Shown piece after piece: positions 28,901 through 42,177 of a DNA stretch of 64,000 nucleotides; position 1 is the first letter of the stretch; each line of letters begins with the position of its first letter. The stretch covers positions 40,528,305-40,592,304 of the forward strand of contig NC_044277.2 in NCBI RefSeq assembly GCF_004027225.2, read 5' to 3'. Below the pieces are notes generated by a model. That model did no database searches and was not told the DNA's origin. It was given only the letters and a program-made list of their open reading frames with translations. The stretch is from Strigops habroptila (taxonomy: Eukaryota > Chordata > Aves > Psittaciformes > Psittacidae). The translations under genes were made by a program, and so were the position numbers.

Positions 28901-31511
28901 ATTAGGAACTATTAAAACATCAATGGTATTTACTTTGAACAAGGCATCATTAGTTTTTCCCTAAAGAAAAACTGCTTCCAGCACCTAGCTGCTTCGATAA
29001 AATGCTGGCTCTTGGAAACTTCTGTAAGAAAATAGTTCCTTTTGAAGGTGAACATCCTGACACAAATGGTGAGTAATCTACTTGTAACAGTGATAATGTG
29101 ACCTAAAATACCTTTCCAAGAGTGCAGACTCTTTTCTTTTGAACACTAGATGACTCCTCGGCTTTTACTTCAAGAAAGTACAGTCTAAGACCTTTCCATC
29201 TTCAACTCAACTAGAGCAGGTTGCCAGAATCCACTCAGGTCACTGTATTTTCAGTCAGGCAGAATTCCCTCCTGAGAGCTAGTTGGCAGAAGATGGCAAA
29301 AGCAAGCTCAAAATTTGGACATACCTCAATAAAAGCCAGTTAGCAATCCTTCTTATTCATTTATTCTCACTTTGCTGATCCTGAACAATAATTATCTTTT
29401 GAAATATGCTTCACTAGTAGTAATAATTTTGCAACAAAACCTGCATCATATTTTTGGCATGCATACCTCCATTCTCACCTCATTGATTTTTTCAGCAGGT
29501 GTCTCTCATAACAGAGGTAATAAAAATCACCTGTAAGATCACATTCTCAGAAGTATTCTTTCTTTGTGTGATTTCTCCAATTTAGCATATTTCAAAAGTA
29601 CTTGATCCATGTAGGAGGAAAAAGAATCAATGTACTGTGTGACTGGGATTTCCCTGGGAAATAGAAAGGTGTGTAAGATTAGCTTGCAGACAGTAATGTT
29701 TTTTCTCTTTAGGGAGTTCAGCTGCTCCTTGCAGAAAGATATTAAGGTGTTCCTAGTAGTACCACAGTGTCCTGAACTGATGTTGCTTGAGAGACAAGAG
29801 CAATAATGTACATTCATAAGCAATACCAATACTTTCCCCACTTGTATGGTTATTCATATATATCGTAACTAGTTTCTTTTGGACACAGCCACCTCAGTAG
29901 GTTGTTACGTATATATACTGTTGTGAAAAGTGTAAACCATTCAATTGTATTGTAAGACAAAGCCATGTTCTTACAGAGGATCGCAAAATACTCAGTATAA
30001 GCTGACAAGTGACAGTGGTGCAGAGTTCACAGAGGTAGCTCTTTTCCAAAGCCTATGCTGCCCTTGATTATAACTTGACTTCTGAAAAGACCTGGCTTGT
30101 GTTACTACGCTCATGACACCTGCAAAGTGGAACAAATACTGTGCACACTCTTGCACATCTTCTTCCACAGACAAATTAATCTGTCCCTGCAATGTTTCGT
30201 TCTTGTACCCATTAGAGTGCCAACCTTGTTCAGACCTGCTGCTGCCTGTCATGCTAATGTTAGTGATGGTGTATTGGCAAACAATCAAATCCATATGTTG
30301 TGACACGCTATGTAAGTCTTTTATCTCTTACCATGTAGGTAAATGGTAAGAAAATATTAAATTGCAGTTAAAATTCCTTGGCAGAAACTGTTGGAAAAAC
30401 TTTGTCAAAGTAATTTCCTAATAAGATGCAGGATGGTTAAGAAAGGGTTTCTTCATTCAGACGTGCCAGCTGCATTGAGAGCAAGGGAGCTCTTGGATCC
30501 ACATTGAGCTCCAGTTAGATAGGGAAAGATCCATTTGTACCCCAGAAAATTGTTATTTTTTGTAGTAGATAAATGTGGTGCTTGATAGAGAGGACACTCA
30601 GGCATGCTTTTTGTTAACATATCCCAGCTGCAGCCTGTCTCTGCTTTAAACTGGGGCAGAGTTTGGGTCAGGCAGCCTTTGGACAGATAACTGAGTGAGA
30701 CTGGGAGGAGTACCCCAACTGCACTTCTGTTTACTTAGACGTTTTAAACAAAGCAAACATGAAAGGATAGAACCAAGTGCTCCTATTTTGGGCTTCCTCC
30801 TTGCTTTTTGTATATGCTCATCACCCTTCCTAAGCAAATTCTGGCCTGTTGCTCCCCATTCCTCTGAAGACTTGATTTTTAAAATCCTGATCTTTAGCTT
30901 AGTGCTGGAAAGAGCAACCATCCTCTGGCTGTCGTGAAGTAACTGCTTCCAGATAAACATTGCCAAGGTTTGCACTTGTGATTTCAAAGTCTTATTTTTT
31001 TAACTTCCAAACCACATCTATTTTTAAAGGATGGAATATACTGAACAGGGTTGATGTTGTTTTCATAGGACCAGGGCGCTCCAGGAAGTTTTTATAAACT
31101 TAATTTAAAATATTATTATGCAAGCAGTTTTGTGATTTCTTGGCTATTCTTTTCTCAACTGAAAGCTTTTATGAGCTGTGTAGATTTTTAGTGATGACCC
31201 AAGTGATTTTCTGAGTCTTGGATGTTGTTTTTTGTTTTTTTGTTTTAAAACACTCCATACACTTATTGCCGAATATAAAAAGTGCAAATAAACAGTTTCT
31301 GGAAATATATTCTCTTGCAAAACGAATAGCAAAGATCTAGAAAAATCTTCACTCTGTGAAAACTACTAACTTGTTATGAAACAAAGGAATACATCATCTT
31401 AGATGAAGCAATATTTAAAATAAGAGGGAAGAAAATGAAAAACTTACTGCTTATTAAAACATCTATAATTGTACTTCCAGCATGCTTTAATTACACAGTG
31501 CTTAAATTTCT

Positions 31512-31560
31512 CAGTCAATTAATTTTTAATTTTTAATTAATTAATTTTAATTTTTTAAGC
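31512..31560. repeat. AT-only low-complexity stretch
   Basis: Runs of AATTAATTTTTAATTTTTAA and TTAATTAATTAATTTTAATT; self-complementary, low complexity. Confidence 0.85.
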
Positions 31561-33575
31561 AGAGTTCTAAATACATAAAAGGCTTGTTCTTATCTGTAGT
31601 TTTCTACTTAGCATATTATAGCTACTGTTTTTATATACAATATGCAATACAAACACAAAACCTGACAATGAAACTTTATGTTTACAAAAAATCATAAACG
31701 TAATGTATTAATAAAATATTTTCTGGTTACTTCATTCAAGCACTTGCTAAAGATAACATAATATGCATTTTCAGCCACATATGCTTGCAAGTATAGTATC
31801 TGATAATTTATCATTGCATACTACGAAGGCTCATGACCCCTATCAGAACATTGCATTGGATCCCTTAAACTGTGTGCAGGATATCCAGCTTGGGAGCATC
31901 TGAGAAGCATTCTTCTCTTCATTTCTGCTAACTTTGGGAAACTTTGAGTCAGATGCTTTTGTAACAGTTTGTTACAAGACTTTTCTCTGAGTACAAACAC
32001 ATTTTTAGCAGTGAAGGAAGCAGAAGTTCTTAATTTACATCACATTTTTTTTTTCCATCCTTGAAGAATCAGCATTTCTGCTGATTTGCTTTGCTTTTCT
32101 TTATGGCACCTGACATGTACTTAACTGTAGTGTTGTTTATTTGTACCACGTGTAAAGTTAATTGCTCATTTGTAACAGATGTAGGATTAATTTAATGTAG
32201 CATGTGGGTGCTGATTATTATTAGATGACCAATGGCACCATTTATGACTCTACTTGTCTTTCAAGTGTTCTAGTAATCTAGAACAGGTATTTATTTACCC
32301 TTGCTGCAGAGATTTCCCTACCTCCCTAGAATCAGCTGGTGAATGGATGGAAATTGTTGGTAGCTCTAACTGGTGAGAGGAATGGGGCCTTGTTGATATG
32401 CATCAGGTAGGGTCATCTGTTCTAGCTTGCTAGAGGGCTTCTTTTATTCTCTTCTGTAATCTTGCTTTTGAATTTCCAGATCAAGTCTTGGAAAGAAACC
32501 TAGGTTCATCTATAATTTTGGAGTTGGTGACTTTGCAATTCCTGTATTTGCTTTGCTTTTCCCACCCTTGTGATGTTTTAAAACTTCCTCTTTTGCCCCC
32601 TCTTTACTGTGTCTTAAAGAGACTAGATTTAATTTTATTCATGGTCCAACTATTTTAGTCAGTGTTTTGCAGAATGGCCAGCCCAGCAGAGCCCTATTTG
32701 GGCAACCATACGCTATCATTGTACAAATAATAAAAATAATTGGAAAAGGTTTCTGCCTTGCCAGATTTAGTTCTGACTGGTGGTGATGTATGCCACCTAC
32801 CCATACCCATAGTATGATAGCATCCTTGGAAACAGTCTACATCACCACATCAAGAAATGTAATGTAAGATTTGTTGGAAACTGACTACTTGGCAAAACAG
32901 AATCTTGGTTTGATTTGGAATAGTAATTCTGATATAGCTCTGAATTTGTTCTGGAAATCCAGCATTTTACAATGGATTTTTTTATTAATTTTTTTTCTTG
33001 AATACTTTTAGTTGCAGTAATGTGACTCAATAGTAGTGGTTCTTCAAAACACAAAAAAATTAACTATATATTATAACCACTGAGTACCACTTCATTTCTT
33101 ACCTAGTAACAGAGGGATGGAAATTGGACACCTGAGATTTAAGCAGCCTTGAGTGAAAGGCCAGTAATCAATACAGCAGAAATTAAAAAGATTATTGCCT
33201 ATTAGAGTGATTTCTGCATTGATCCTTTTGTCTTGTATTCCACCTTGTCCTGGTTTATTTAACCGTATTCTAGGGATTAATTTCTCTGATGCCTTTTTGA
33301 TTTTAGTGGAGTTTAAGTAAGAATCAGAGGAACACTTCTTCACGCTCAACCCCCTTTGTCAACAGGGTTGAAGCTTGTTCTGAGCTTTTTGGGAGCTGCG
33401 GTTTTTGAGGAAGCGTCTAACATTTTGGTATTCTTTTTATCTCACATTGTCTGTGTGAAAGAACAAGTATCTCAGAGGAGTATCAAAGACTAAGAAGGGA
33501 AAGATTACCATGCTCTTTTGAATCTTTTCCTTTTAATCCTGAAGTACTGCTTAAAAGATAGGTTTGATTGGTATA

Positions 33576-33593
33576 TTTTTTTTTTTTTTTTTT
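33576..33593. repeat. Poly-T run (18)
   Basis: T homopolymer in otherwise unique AT-rich DNA. Confidence 0.95.
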
Positions 33594-34648
33594 CAAACTG
33601 GTCAAGGTATCTCCAAAATATAATAGCAAGCTGCCTTCTCCTGTCATGTGAAATTTTCACATTTAGTTGTCCAAAGTTCCCATCACTTGTTGCAGCACCA
33701 GAAATCAAAAATGTTCTATCACACTGGCTCTTGCTGATACTTGGGTAGCTTTAGCTCGTTTCAGAGAACAAATGTCAAACTGTAAGACCCATCAAATATG
33801 AAGACAATAGCTTCTATAGGTACATAATATAAAGCACATGAGAGTTTTATATAGTATATTGCTGCTATATCACTATGCCAACCAGCAATTAGCCTTGTTA
33901 TTTCTTTAGCTGAAGATCCGTTTCATAACACAGGCTCAGCAGCTGAGACATAAAAGCCCACGTGCAATTTTCCAGATTCAAATTTAAGCTGAATTTGATG
34001 CAGACCTTGGAAAATCCACATCTCTTTTGAGGCATAAAGGAGAGCAGGCTTACTCTCTTCTCAGGATTTCAGGAGATCAGTGTCCCCCAGGAAAGCAAGA
34101 TAGTGTCTCTCTTAGATTGCAAATTCTCTTGTGCAGCTTTTAATTTTCCGTAGGTGGGTAAATGTCTACCATAATAACCCAGAGTGGTTAGCATCTCGGT
34201 GCTACCATAGTATCAGCACTAAACAATAACAATAACCAGCCAACAGTGCCATTATGCTAGCATTTTTCTACTGATTTGACTTAGCCTTAGTAGGCAAGGG
34301 TGTAATGCAGAGGTAACGCACCTCACAGCTAGAGCTGAGCAGTGCTTGTTCATCAGGTGACGGGTAGCATAGCCTAGATTTCTCCCTGTAGAAAAAGGAT
34401 CTGCTATGACACAGGCCTTTTGTAGGACTTCCATTCAATAAGAAACATAAATGTACATTACAGTATTTAAGGGGACTTTAGTAATCTCTGAACCTGTAAT
34501 AATTCATGTAGACAGATTACACTGTTGGCTGTTCATACATTAAAATTATACTAGCTGTATCCAAGCCCATTGTAGTACTTGCAGCTCCCCAGAATTCTGC
34601 TCCTTATTAGAAGCATATAGACTTTTTTCCTAACATACACTTTAAAAA

Positions 34649-34684
34649 CAAAAACAAAAAACCAAAACAAACAAACAAAAAAAT
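34649..34684. repeat. A-rich (CAAA)n-like stretch
   Basis: AAACAAAAACAAAAAACCAA followed by AACAAACAAAC and a short A run; no adjacent retrocopy seen. Confidence 0.8.
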
Positions 34685-35976
34685 TTAGACTTTCCCTCCC
34701 ACTGTTTTTCTTGAAGAACTTGAGACTTTTGGTTGAGAATCTCTTGCCTTACTGACCTGCCTGGGGTCTGGACTGAGAATTTAAATCTGGGAGCAAAAAG
34801 GAGGTTTAATCTAGGTTTAAACTCAACTACTTTACCGTTTTAGCAGACCTTGTTCTAGCCTTCAATCTGTTAAAAAGTACTAATCTCCAAAATTTTTAAA
34901 AGCATATGGATTCATGCCATTTTGTATGCAGTTTGCAATAAAAGTCCCAGTGTTTTCTTATTCCCCCTGGCTAATTTGTATCAGTTTTGGCATATCCTAT
35001 AAAACAGCTTCCGAATTAGCTCTCGGGAGCACATTTTTAGTATTCCAGTTTAGGAGGACAGGAACGCCTTGTCAGTGAGGAACCAGTGCCATCTAGGGAC
35101 TGAAAGCTGAAAGGAGGAGAAGTGTCCAAAACTTTAACAGTAGGGGGTTAGTAGGATCGAGGGACAGGAAAAAGGGAAATAACGGGAAAAAAATCCAGCT
35201 AATGAAAATAGTGGGAAGCACAGTACAGAAACACCCAAATCCTTGCCCAGAGACAGAGTGGTCTCCGCAGGGCTGCCCTGGCTTGTGGAATGATGGGAAG
35301 GAAAGGCGGCCTGTGCCTGCTGCCACTGCCTTTGCTTTGTGTCACTGATACCTGCCCAGCATGCCTCAAACCAGACCCTCCATTGGGGGCTGATTGACTG
35401 GGACTGGGAGTGGGAATGTGCAGGAGGAGATGTGTCCTCAACTGTATCCAGACATCATGCCTTTTAGTATTTAAGAGTACTATACATTTGAAGGGGATGC
35501 TTATAAAGAAACAGAAGAGTGAAAAACAGCTATGGGTCACACCTTTAGAAAATGTAGATCTAAACTCTTCTTGTTACATATAAATATATAAATGTATTAT
35601 ATCTTTCTTCAAGCCATTTTAATATCATACTTCTGTTTATTATGCTTTCAGGTTAAATTTGAAGAAAAGACACCTTGTATATAAAATACGTGCTTCAACT
35701 CTGGCATGACAACAGAAACTGGTTTCCACTGAGTAGATTCTCTAAGTAAGTTGTCTTTGAACTCCCTCTGGTGGTATAAAGGTTTTGTAAGCAGAAAAAG
35801 GTTTTGGAAGCATTTGGGGACCCTCAAAATGCATAGTTTTAGCAATGAGTTTGATAGTTTGTGATTTTTTCATCACATTTCCTAAAAATGGCTATGGAAG
35901 AAGATGGGGGGAAAAGGTAAATATATAAAACTTATGCAGAGTTGGGTTGTTTTGGGTTTTTTTATTTGTAATGCAC

Positions 35977-36000
35977 AAAAAAAAAAAAAAAAAAAAAAAA
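35977..36000. repeat. Poly-A run (24)
   Basis: Uninterrupted A homopolymer. I see no family-like sequence before it. Confidence 0.95.
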
Positions 36001-36981
36001 GTCAGTGTTTTATTCTCACTTGAGACCACAAATACATAAGGTTACATTCCGTTGCAATCATGCTTTACATTGGTGAAGCAGCACAATTATTAACACTTTC
36101 TCTATTGTCCATAATGCAACTACTTTGAAACAGAAAGAGCCCAGACAAGTTGAGGGGGCTATGGATCACTGTAACTGAAATGGGCTTGCCTGGAAGATCC
36201 TTACCCATACCAGTGAGCAATTAACCCTCAGACAGGGTTAATTAAAGAATCATTTCCTTGGCACAACTGGGCTGCTCATGTAAGCAGCTGTTTACCAGAA
36301 TGAGCAAAACAAATGAACAATCACAGTCTGCTTCTTTTTTCATGAAAACTTGTCTACATTGCATATGTGAACATACAGAGGGTTTGCCAGCTGCATGTTG
36401 TGCTATGTGTGTTAGGCAAGAATGGCAATATTGACCAAATATTGATCTGTTAAATTCCAGCCTGTAAAATTCCACTTCATACGCTGACTACACTGGGTGA
36501 ACATTGGATTTTTTTTTTTTTGCTCTTTGATTAATCAACAATTAATTCCCATTAAGAATGGGAACCCAGCATTTCTCTGGAAAATGCATTTTTCTGTATT
36601 TCCAGGCTCTGGAAATTCCAAAATTTCTCAACTCATTGAGGAAAATTCCATCTGCTCAAGTATAACTAGACAAAACTCAGTGCATTTTTCATTTAAGAGG
36701 AAGTCTCTATGGCAAAAATCTTTCTAAAAATATTGGACCTAAATATAAGGTATTAATCTGCTTTAGAAATGGGAATACCTAGTTTAACTAAGTACAAGAA
36801 AACTGTGGAAGATTTTGCTCTCAAAAGTTTTAATAGAAAAATATATCCTTTAGTTGATTAAAAGGAGTAGAAGACGGTAACATTCTTAGGAGAGAAATAA
36901 AAGAAATTGATTCCTAGAGACTTCCAAGAATAAGGAAAATATTTTAAATGGATTTAGTTTAACTTGCAGAGTCAATCTAAA

Positions 36982-37290
36982 GAGAGGGACTTCATCAGGA
37001 ATTGTAGAGACGGGACAAGGGGTAACGGGTTTAAACTGAAACAGGGGAAGTTCAGGTTAGAGATAAGGAAGATATAAGATAACCCTCAGGTTAGATATGA
37101 GGGTGGTGAGGCACTGGAATGCATTTCCCAAAGAAGTGGTAAAAGCTCCACCCCTGGCAGTGTTCAAGGCCAGGTTGGACAGAGCCTTGGGTGACATGGC
37201 CTAGTGGTAGGTGTCCCTGCCCATGGCAGGGGGGTTGGAACTAGATGATCTTAAGGTCCTTTCCAATCCTAACTATTCTATGATTCTATG
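36982..37290 (+). mobile_element. CR1 LINE, 3' fragment
   Basis: Plus-strand copy covering the very end of ORF2 and the 3'UTR (GTGTTCAAGGCCAGGTTGGA, CCCATGGCAGGGGGGTTGGA), ending in TATGATTCTATG at 37290. It carries the same unusual segment (ATAACCCTCAGGTTAG) as the 6.7 kb copy. Confidence 0.93.
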
Positions 37291-38351
37291 AAAATGTTAT
37301 TTAATGAAATAAAATGCTCCTTTCTGGGGATGGACATTTCCTTGCCAGATGTACCCAACAAAAGACATCTGCAGGGAACCATCCAGATGTACTACAGGGA
37401 CCAGAAATCTGCCTGTGTCATAGTGGTGTGCATGGTGTTTTCAAGACTTCAGCTTGTTATACCTGTGACAGGCAGCCTGAACAGTAAGTAAGTCAGGAAA
37501 GAACTGCATGATGTTTCATCTCCCATTGAACACTGCATAGTTATATGTTATAATCAACATACGTTCTCTTAGCATTTGTACTTGACTTGTTATCAGCTAT
37601 TCAGAACTAGGAATTAGGGGGCAGATCCTGCATTTCCTAGTACTGCTTAGAGTTGGAACTTCTTGAACCTGGATTGTGAAATTTTGTGATGCTATGGGGA
37701 TATATGCATGTCAGCACCTCACTTAGCCAGGAAAGTGCTTTTGAAGTAAATCTGCTGACCTTACTACTATTTGGCTCATTCTGCAAAGCAGCCTACAAAT
37801 GTGCCAGCTGAAGTCCTTTTGGATGAAATTAAAGCAGCATATGCAACATGCAATGTGTTGCAACTGCCAATGCATCTGTGCAGTCAGACTGCAGCCAGTC
37901 CAGGGTAGAAACTTCTGAAACACACTCAGCACTGACTCTGGACACTTAACACCAGTCATAAGAACAGATATATTTTTATTGCACTTTACGTTAATATAGA
38001 CAGAACCCAGGATCTCTTTTCCTGGACCGAAACACAGGGATCACTTTAGCCTGTTATCATATGATTCTCCTCTAATGTTGTGTAATCCCCTTACATCTGC
38101 CTGCTTCCTGTTGATGTGCTGCTCATTACTTCAGGGCACCTTTATGCCATGGAACAATAATTGGAGAGATGCTTGAAAGCCAGTAAAATACAGCTGATAG
38201 AGGTGCAAAGTTTAATGGGTAACTGATGCAGAGATGACAGAGAAGGTGTATGTTTTGAGGGCTACTTTGGCTACCCAGTGCTGCAGCATACCTGGAACAT
38301 GAAAAATAGCATAATGTATCTTGTCCATTATGTCAGCTTTCAGGACTAGAG

Positions 38352-39091
38352 GTGCTGCAAAAGCTCATAGCTCATATGGAGAAAAACACCTTGCCTGAGC
38401 TGAGTGAGAAACTTGCCTACATCGTGTGGTGCCAGAGCAGTCTGCTGAGGGAGCCCAAACGAGCACAGGGATTGATGGTGAGCTACAGATTTGGGGTAGT
38501 TGGCTCAGGAATGGCCAAGCAATTGTGCTGTTGCTGGGAAAGTATGCAGGGTGATATTTGTAACAATATATCAAGAAATCAAGGGCCTGAAGGAGTATCT
38601 GCTTTTCAGTGACCAGAGCTCCCAGAATGTGCTTCAGCCATTAAGGGACACATGCACTCAGGTCTTCTAGCTAAAGGGGTACTTGGCAGTCACACAGGAT
38701 TACTCTCTGAGTCTCTGTAGCTTGCTACATATAGACTATAGGGAGATACTCAGGAAAAGCAATGCATGTGTGTCAGAAAGCCAAGGTATGGAGGAGATTT
38801 GGTGCTGACAGCCTACAACAAGCTGGAGGCCTGTTTCTATTTAGTCGTGTTGGTGGTGGTGGGGAAGCTGAATACTCACTTATACAGAAAAGATGACACT
38901 GTTCTCTTGTGTCTTGGGTTATGAGGCCTTATTGCAGTCATACCAGTTCTAGTCAAAGACTACATAAAATCAAGCCTATGGGTCTCAAGACTATATCAAC
39001 GTATGTACCTTCCAGATGAAAGGCAAGCTCTTGCTGCTGACCAAATCATCTGGATGAAAAGTGACCTGTTGCATCTCACCTGACACCTGCA
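38352..39091 (+). pseudogene. Unrecognised decayed coding block (tentative)
   Basis: I do not recognise this. Four protein-like stretches follow each other on the plus strand in changing frames: from 38352 for 86 codons; from about 38571 (LKEYLLFSDQSSQNVL) to a stop at 38670; from 38671 (GYLAVTQDYSLSLCSLLHID) to a stop near 38805; and from about 38788 (GGDLVLTAYNKLEACFYLVV) through one stop to 39091 (MYLPDERQALAADQIIWMK). Composition is more GC-rich than the flanks. The pattern fits an old pseudogene of a helical protein broken by small indels, but chance open frames cannot be excluded. No poly-A tail or intron boundaries were seen. Confidence 0.3.
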
Positions 39092-39197
39092 GGGCTGGGT
39101 GACAGTGTTTCACTGAAGGTTCCCTTTACCTTATCCACATCTGAATGAAAAGGATGCAGAGGAACTTTATGGATGCTTGATGTTTTCAAATGCTGAT

Positions 39198-39233
39198 CAA
39201 ATATGTGCAATCACATATTTGCATTGCACATAT
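39198..39233. repeat. Overlapping alternative hairpins
   Basis: CAAATATGTG (39198-39207) pairs perfectly with CACATATTTG (39212-39221). ATATGTGCAAT (39201-39211) also pairs perfectly with ATTGCACATAT (39223-39233). The two folds share bases and exclude each other. Confidence 0.9.
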
Positions 39234-39561
39234 CTTTCTTTTTCCACTATGCTTTGCTGTGTGTGCTGCTTTATTACTTTTATGACTACTTTGAACTTTT
39301 TATAGTTTAAAGTGGGTTATATTTTCCTGCTGGCTCACTTTAGATGTTGTACCTGATTAGTTTTATAGACTGTACTGGTTAGTTTCTTTTCTTAATTTCC
39401 ATGTGTGGGCTGCCTGTTACCAGTGTAAGTGATAATATATTGAGTATCCCCATTTTACACCAGCAGCTCTTCTCATACTTTCCCCTATGGGCAGCAGGAA
39501 TTCAGCATGGGGAAGACAAAAGGATGAGGTACTGAATATGAGGAAAGGCATACTTTAAAAC

Positions 39562-39591
39562 ACCTTCCTATTTCCTAAGAAATAGGAAGGT
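39562..39591. repeat. Perfect 13-bp hairpin, 4-nt loop
   Basis: ACCTTCCTATTTC (39562-39574), loop CTAA, and the exact reverse complement GAAATAGGAAGGT (39579-39591). Confidence 0.95.
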
Positions 39592-41792
39592 TCTGAAGAA
39601 ATCTCTTCACACTGATCTTGATTAGAAAGTTGCTTGTTTGTTTAAATCTTTAACCAGATTATATTGTTCAGGAACAGTTACAATTTTGGTATTTGAAACT
39701 AATAAAAGTGAAATGCAAGTCAGATGGTTCTTGTAACCTACTGTTAATATCAGTCGAGCATCTTGGAGATGCATTTGATGTACAGGTACAGGCTAGGTTT
39801 TGCAGAAGCACAGTAGAGCTACTCAAGTGTCAGTAATATTTCTGGGGTAAATAGGAACCCTGACAGGCAATGAGACAAAATGTTCAGGTGGTCAGTATCA
39901 GGAGCAATGCTTCAATCTGTGCCACTTCTTAAAGTGACTGACAGAGAACCATATTTCTCTGGCATTCCTCAGTCTTCAGGGAAGGGTCAGCAACCAGCTA
40001 GAGCACAGAGATCTTGAAAATGTCTTTTCTGAGAATAATATGGTTTACTTTTAAAGCTGTATGCAGTCTTTACACAAATAATGCTGTTGCGGACATGACA
40101 GCTTAAGGGTACAAGAGAGGTGGTGTGTGCATACAGATTAGCACCTTAAACAAAGACAGGCTTTGCTACTTGGACCATACAGAGTAACATATTTCTCCAC
40201 GGCAAGTGACTGACCAAGGAGAAACATCATTACAATTTAAAAGCCCAGCTGAAACAGCAGGCAGCTTGTGGGTAAGCTTAATTACCTTTTGTTTCAGGCA
40301 GAAAGATGAAGTGAGGGACACTGTCCTTGCAGCACACTTTTATACATGGTGTGGAAATGGTACTCGGCACCTTTGGGGGTTGCTTTTTCAAAGGCCAGCA
40401 TCTGTGTCTGAGACAAGTCAATCATACACCCTCAAATGAAGCAGAATTAGATAATGCTGTCCCCTAACAGAATCCATGTCATTCCTATGACAGCTAGACT
40501 GGGTGTTGAAATTAGCACTGACTGTCTCAGAGAACGTTAATGGCTTATAAGGAGAAATTATTTAATCATCAACCCAGTTCTATGGCACTATAATGTACCA
40601 GGGTTTACATAATTGCTAGGATCTGCAAGTAGAAGTTTTATTTGGAGTTTCTTTGGAAGGATTTAGCAAAAGAAACTTTATTTCTTCAAACTTTAGATTG
40701 CGGCAGTGGGAAGGGACCTGGTGCAAGGGCTCTCAGAAGGCACCAGCAAACCTGAGACTGTGCCACACACTAATCCTTATGTACCTCCTGAAACTCATCA
40801 TCCCTTCCTGTGTAAGTGGAAATGGAATTCCTTAGCTACATCTCCCTATCTCTCTATATTCAGTACAGGGGGAAATACGCAACCAAATTTTTGTTACAGT
40901 GATTTAGCATCTGCTGCAGGGAATAATGGGGAAGACCACTAAGATGAGAAATGTTAAATGACTGCAGATATTTTCCCAGTCTTCCACATTTTGTCAGTTT
41001 AATTAGAGAGCTAAAAGAGGAAAGAAGAGGGGAAAAAACCCTTCCTCATGCAGTGTTTGGACATGTGAATTCTAGTGAAACTCTCATTGACCCTCTCCCC
41101 CCTCCTCCAGACAAAATTAACCTGCTTTTTTGGGTGGTCTTTTTTTACTTCCTTTGTCCTCCTTAAGAGAAATATTAATAAATCTCACCACAAGCAGAGT
41201 ATGAGTGTGTGAAACACTGTTAAAAGTAACCTACCTACTGCATATTTTATTTATGGTTTGTAGGGAAGAAGTCAGAATATTCCCCATGTTTCAGCAAGTC
41301 CTTTTCAAACCCTTAAAGGCTAATGTGTTCTGAAAATACCTTCCAATTCTGTTTTCTGGAACCAAAAAGAAATAATTTATCTGTATGTGCCAGAAGGAGA
41401 TTGCCAATAAGCACATGACAAATAAAGTAAACACTACTTCCGATGCAAAGAAAAGCTGCAAATTTTACAAACTACAGCTACCAAGTACTCTGTTATGCTA
41501 TTTCTCACAATAAGTGACCCCAAATCCACATCTGTGTATTTTATTCGCAACTAAGGGCTTGCTTTTTCTTCCTTAAAGCCAAACTGAGGTCTCCCTTGCC
41601 TTTTATCACAGATTTTGACTACCTTATCTCAGTCCCCTGTAAAATTAAATGAGCTCAATAATTTGGTTTATTCCTTATCTTTTGGAGCTGTGCCTTTTTC
41701 AATGTTGCTAAGTTTGCATGGCTTTTGTTAAGCAGGCCCTGTGGATATGAAAAGGCTGAGGAATCATGAAGCAAGACACTCAATAACACACC

Positions 41793-41798
41793 TTTATT
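41793..41798 (-). promoter_or_regulatory. NPBWR1: Candidate polyadenylation signal of NPBWR1
   Basis: AATAAA on the minus strand about 380 bp past the receptor stop codon, followed within 10 nt by GTGTGTT, a typical GU-rich downstream element. It would give a short 3'UTR containing a T-rich stretch (41938-41976 as A-rich on the plus strand). Not proven without transcript data. Confidence 0.45.
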
Positions 41799-42177
41799 AG
41801 GCTTTATGAATCACCAGTAATAGACAGTCATGTGGCTTGAGTTCACAAAGCAACACCTTTAAAAGGGGGAAAAGGGATCTGCTGCAGTTCTATGAGCTGC
41901 AAACCTAGGAGAGAAAGCACATTAGAGAGAAGGGATTAAAAAAAACCCAAACCAACTAACCAACAAAAAAAAAAAGCAGGGCAAGGGATGGAAGAAATGA
42001 GAGCAGAACAGCTGAAAAAGACCCACCAGTCCCCAGTTTGTGTCTGGTGTAGTGGGACAATCTGAAGCTCTGTGGAACATCAGACAGAGGCTGGAGAGAA
42101 AGCACTCTCTGGGCTGGAGTCACCCAGGAAGAGAAGATGACTGTGAGAGGAACACAGGAGGGCACAGAGGGTTGGCT

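Larger units (their letters stand above)
16448..36981. other. Long intergenic stretch, no gene recognised
   Basis: About 20 kb with microsatellites and homopolymers listed separately and no CR1 found. A more GC-rich patch at 27780-28080 gives overlapping open frames in three phases; the open frame at 28127-28576 (149 codons) shows no family. Neither is supported as a gene. Confidence 0.65.

Noticed and set aside
21805..36000. Poly-A runs at 21805 and 35977 as retrogene tails
   Set aside because: No protein-like or gene-like sequence precedes either run.
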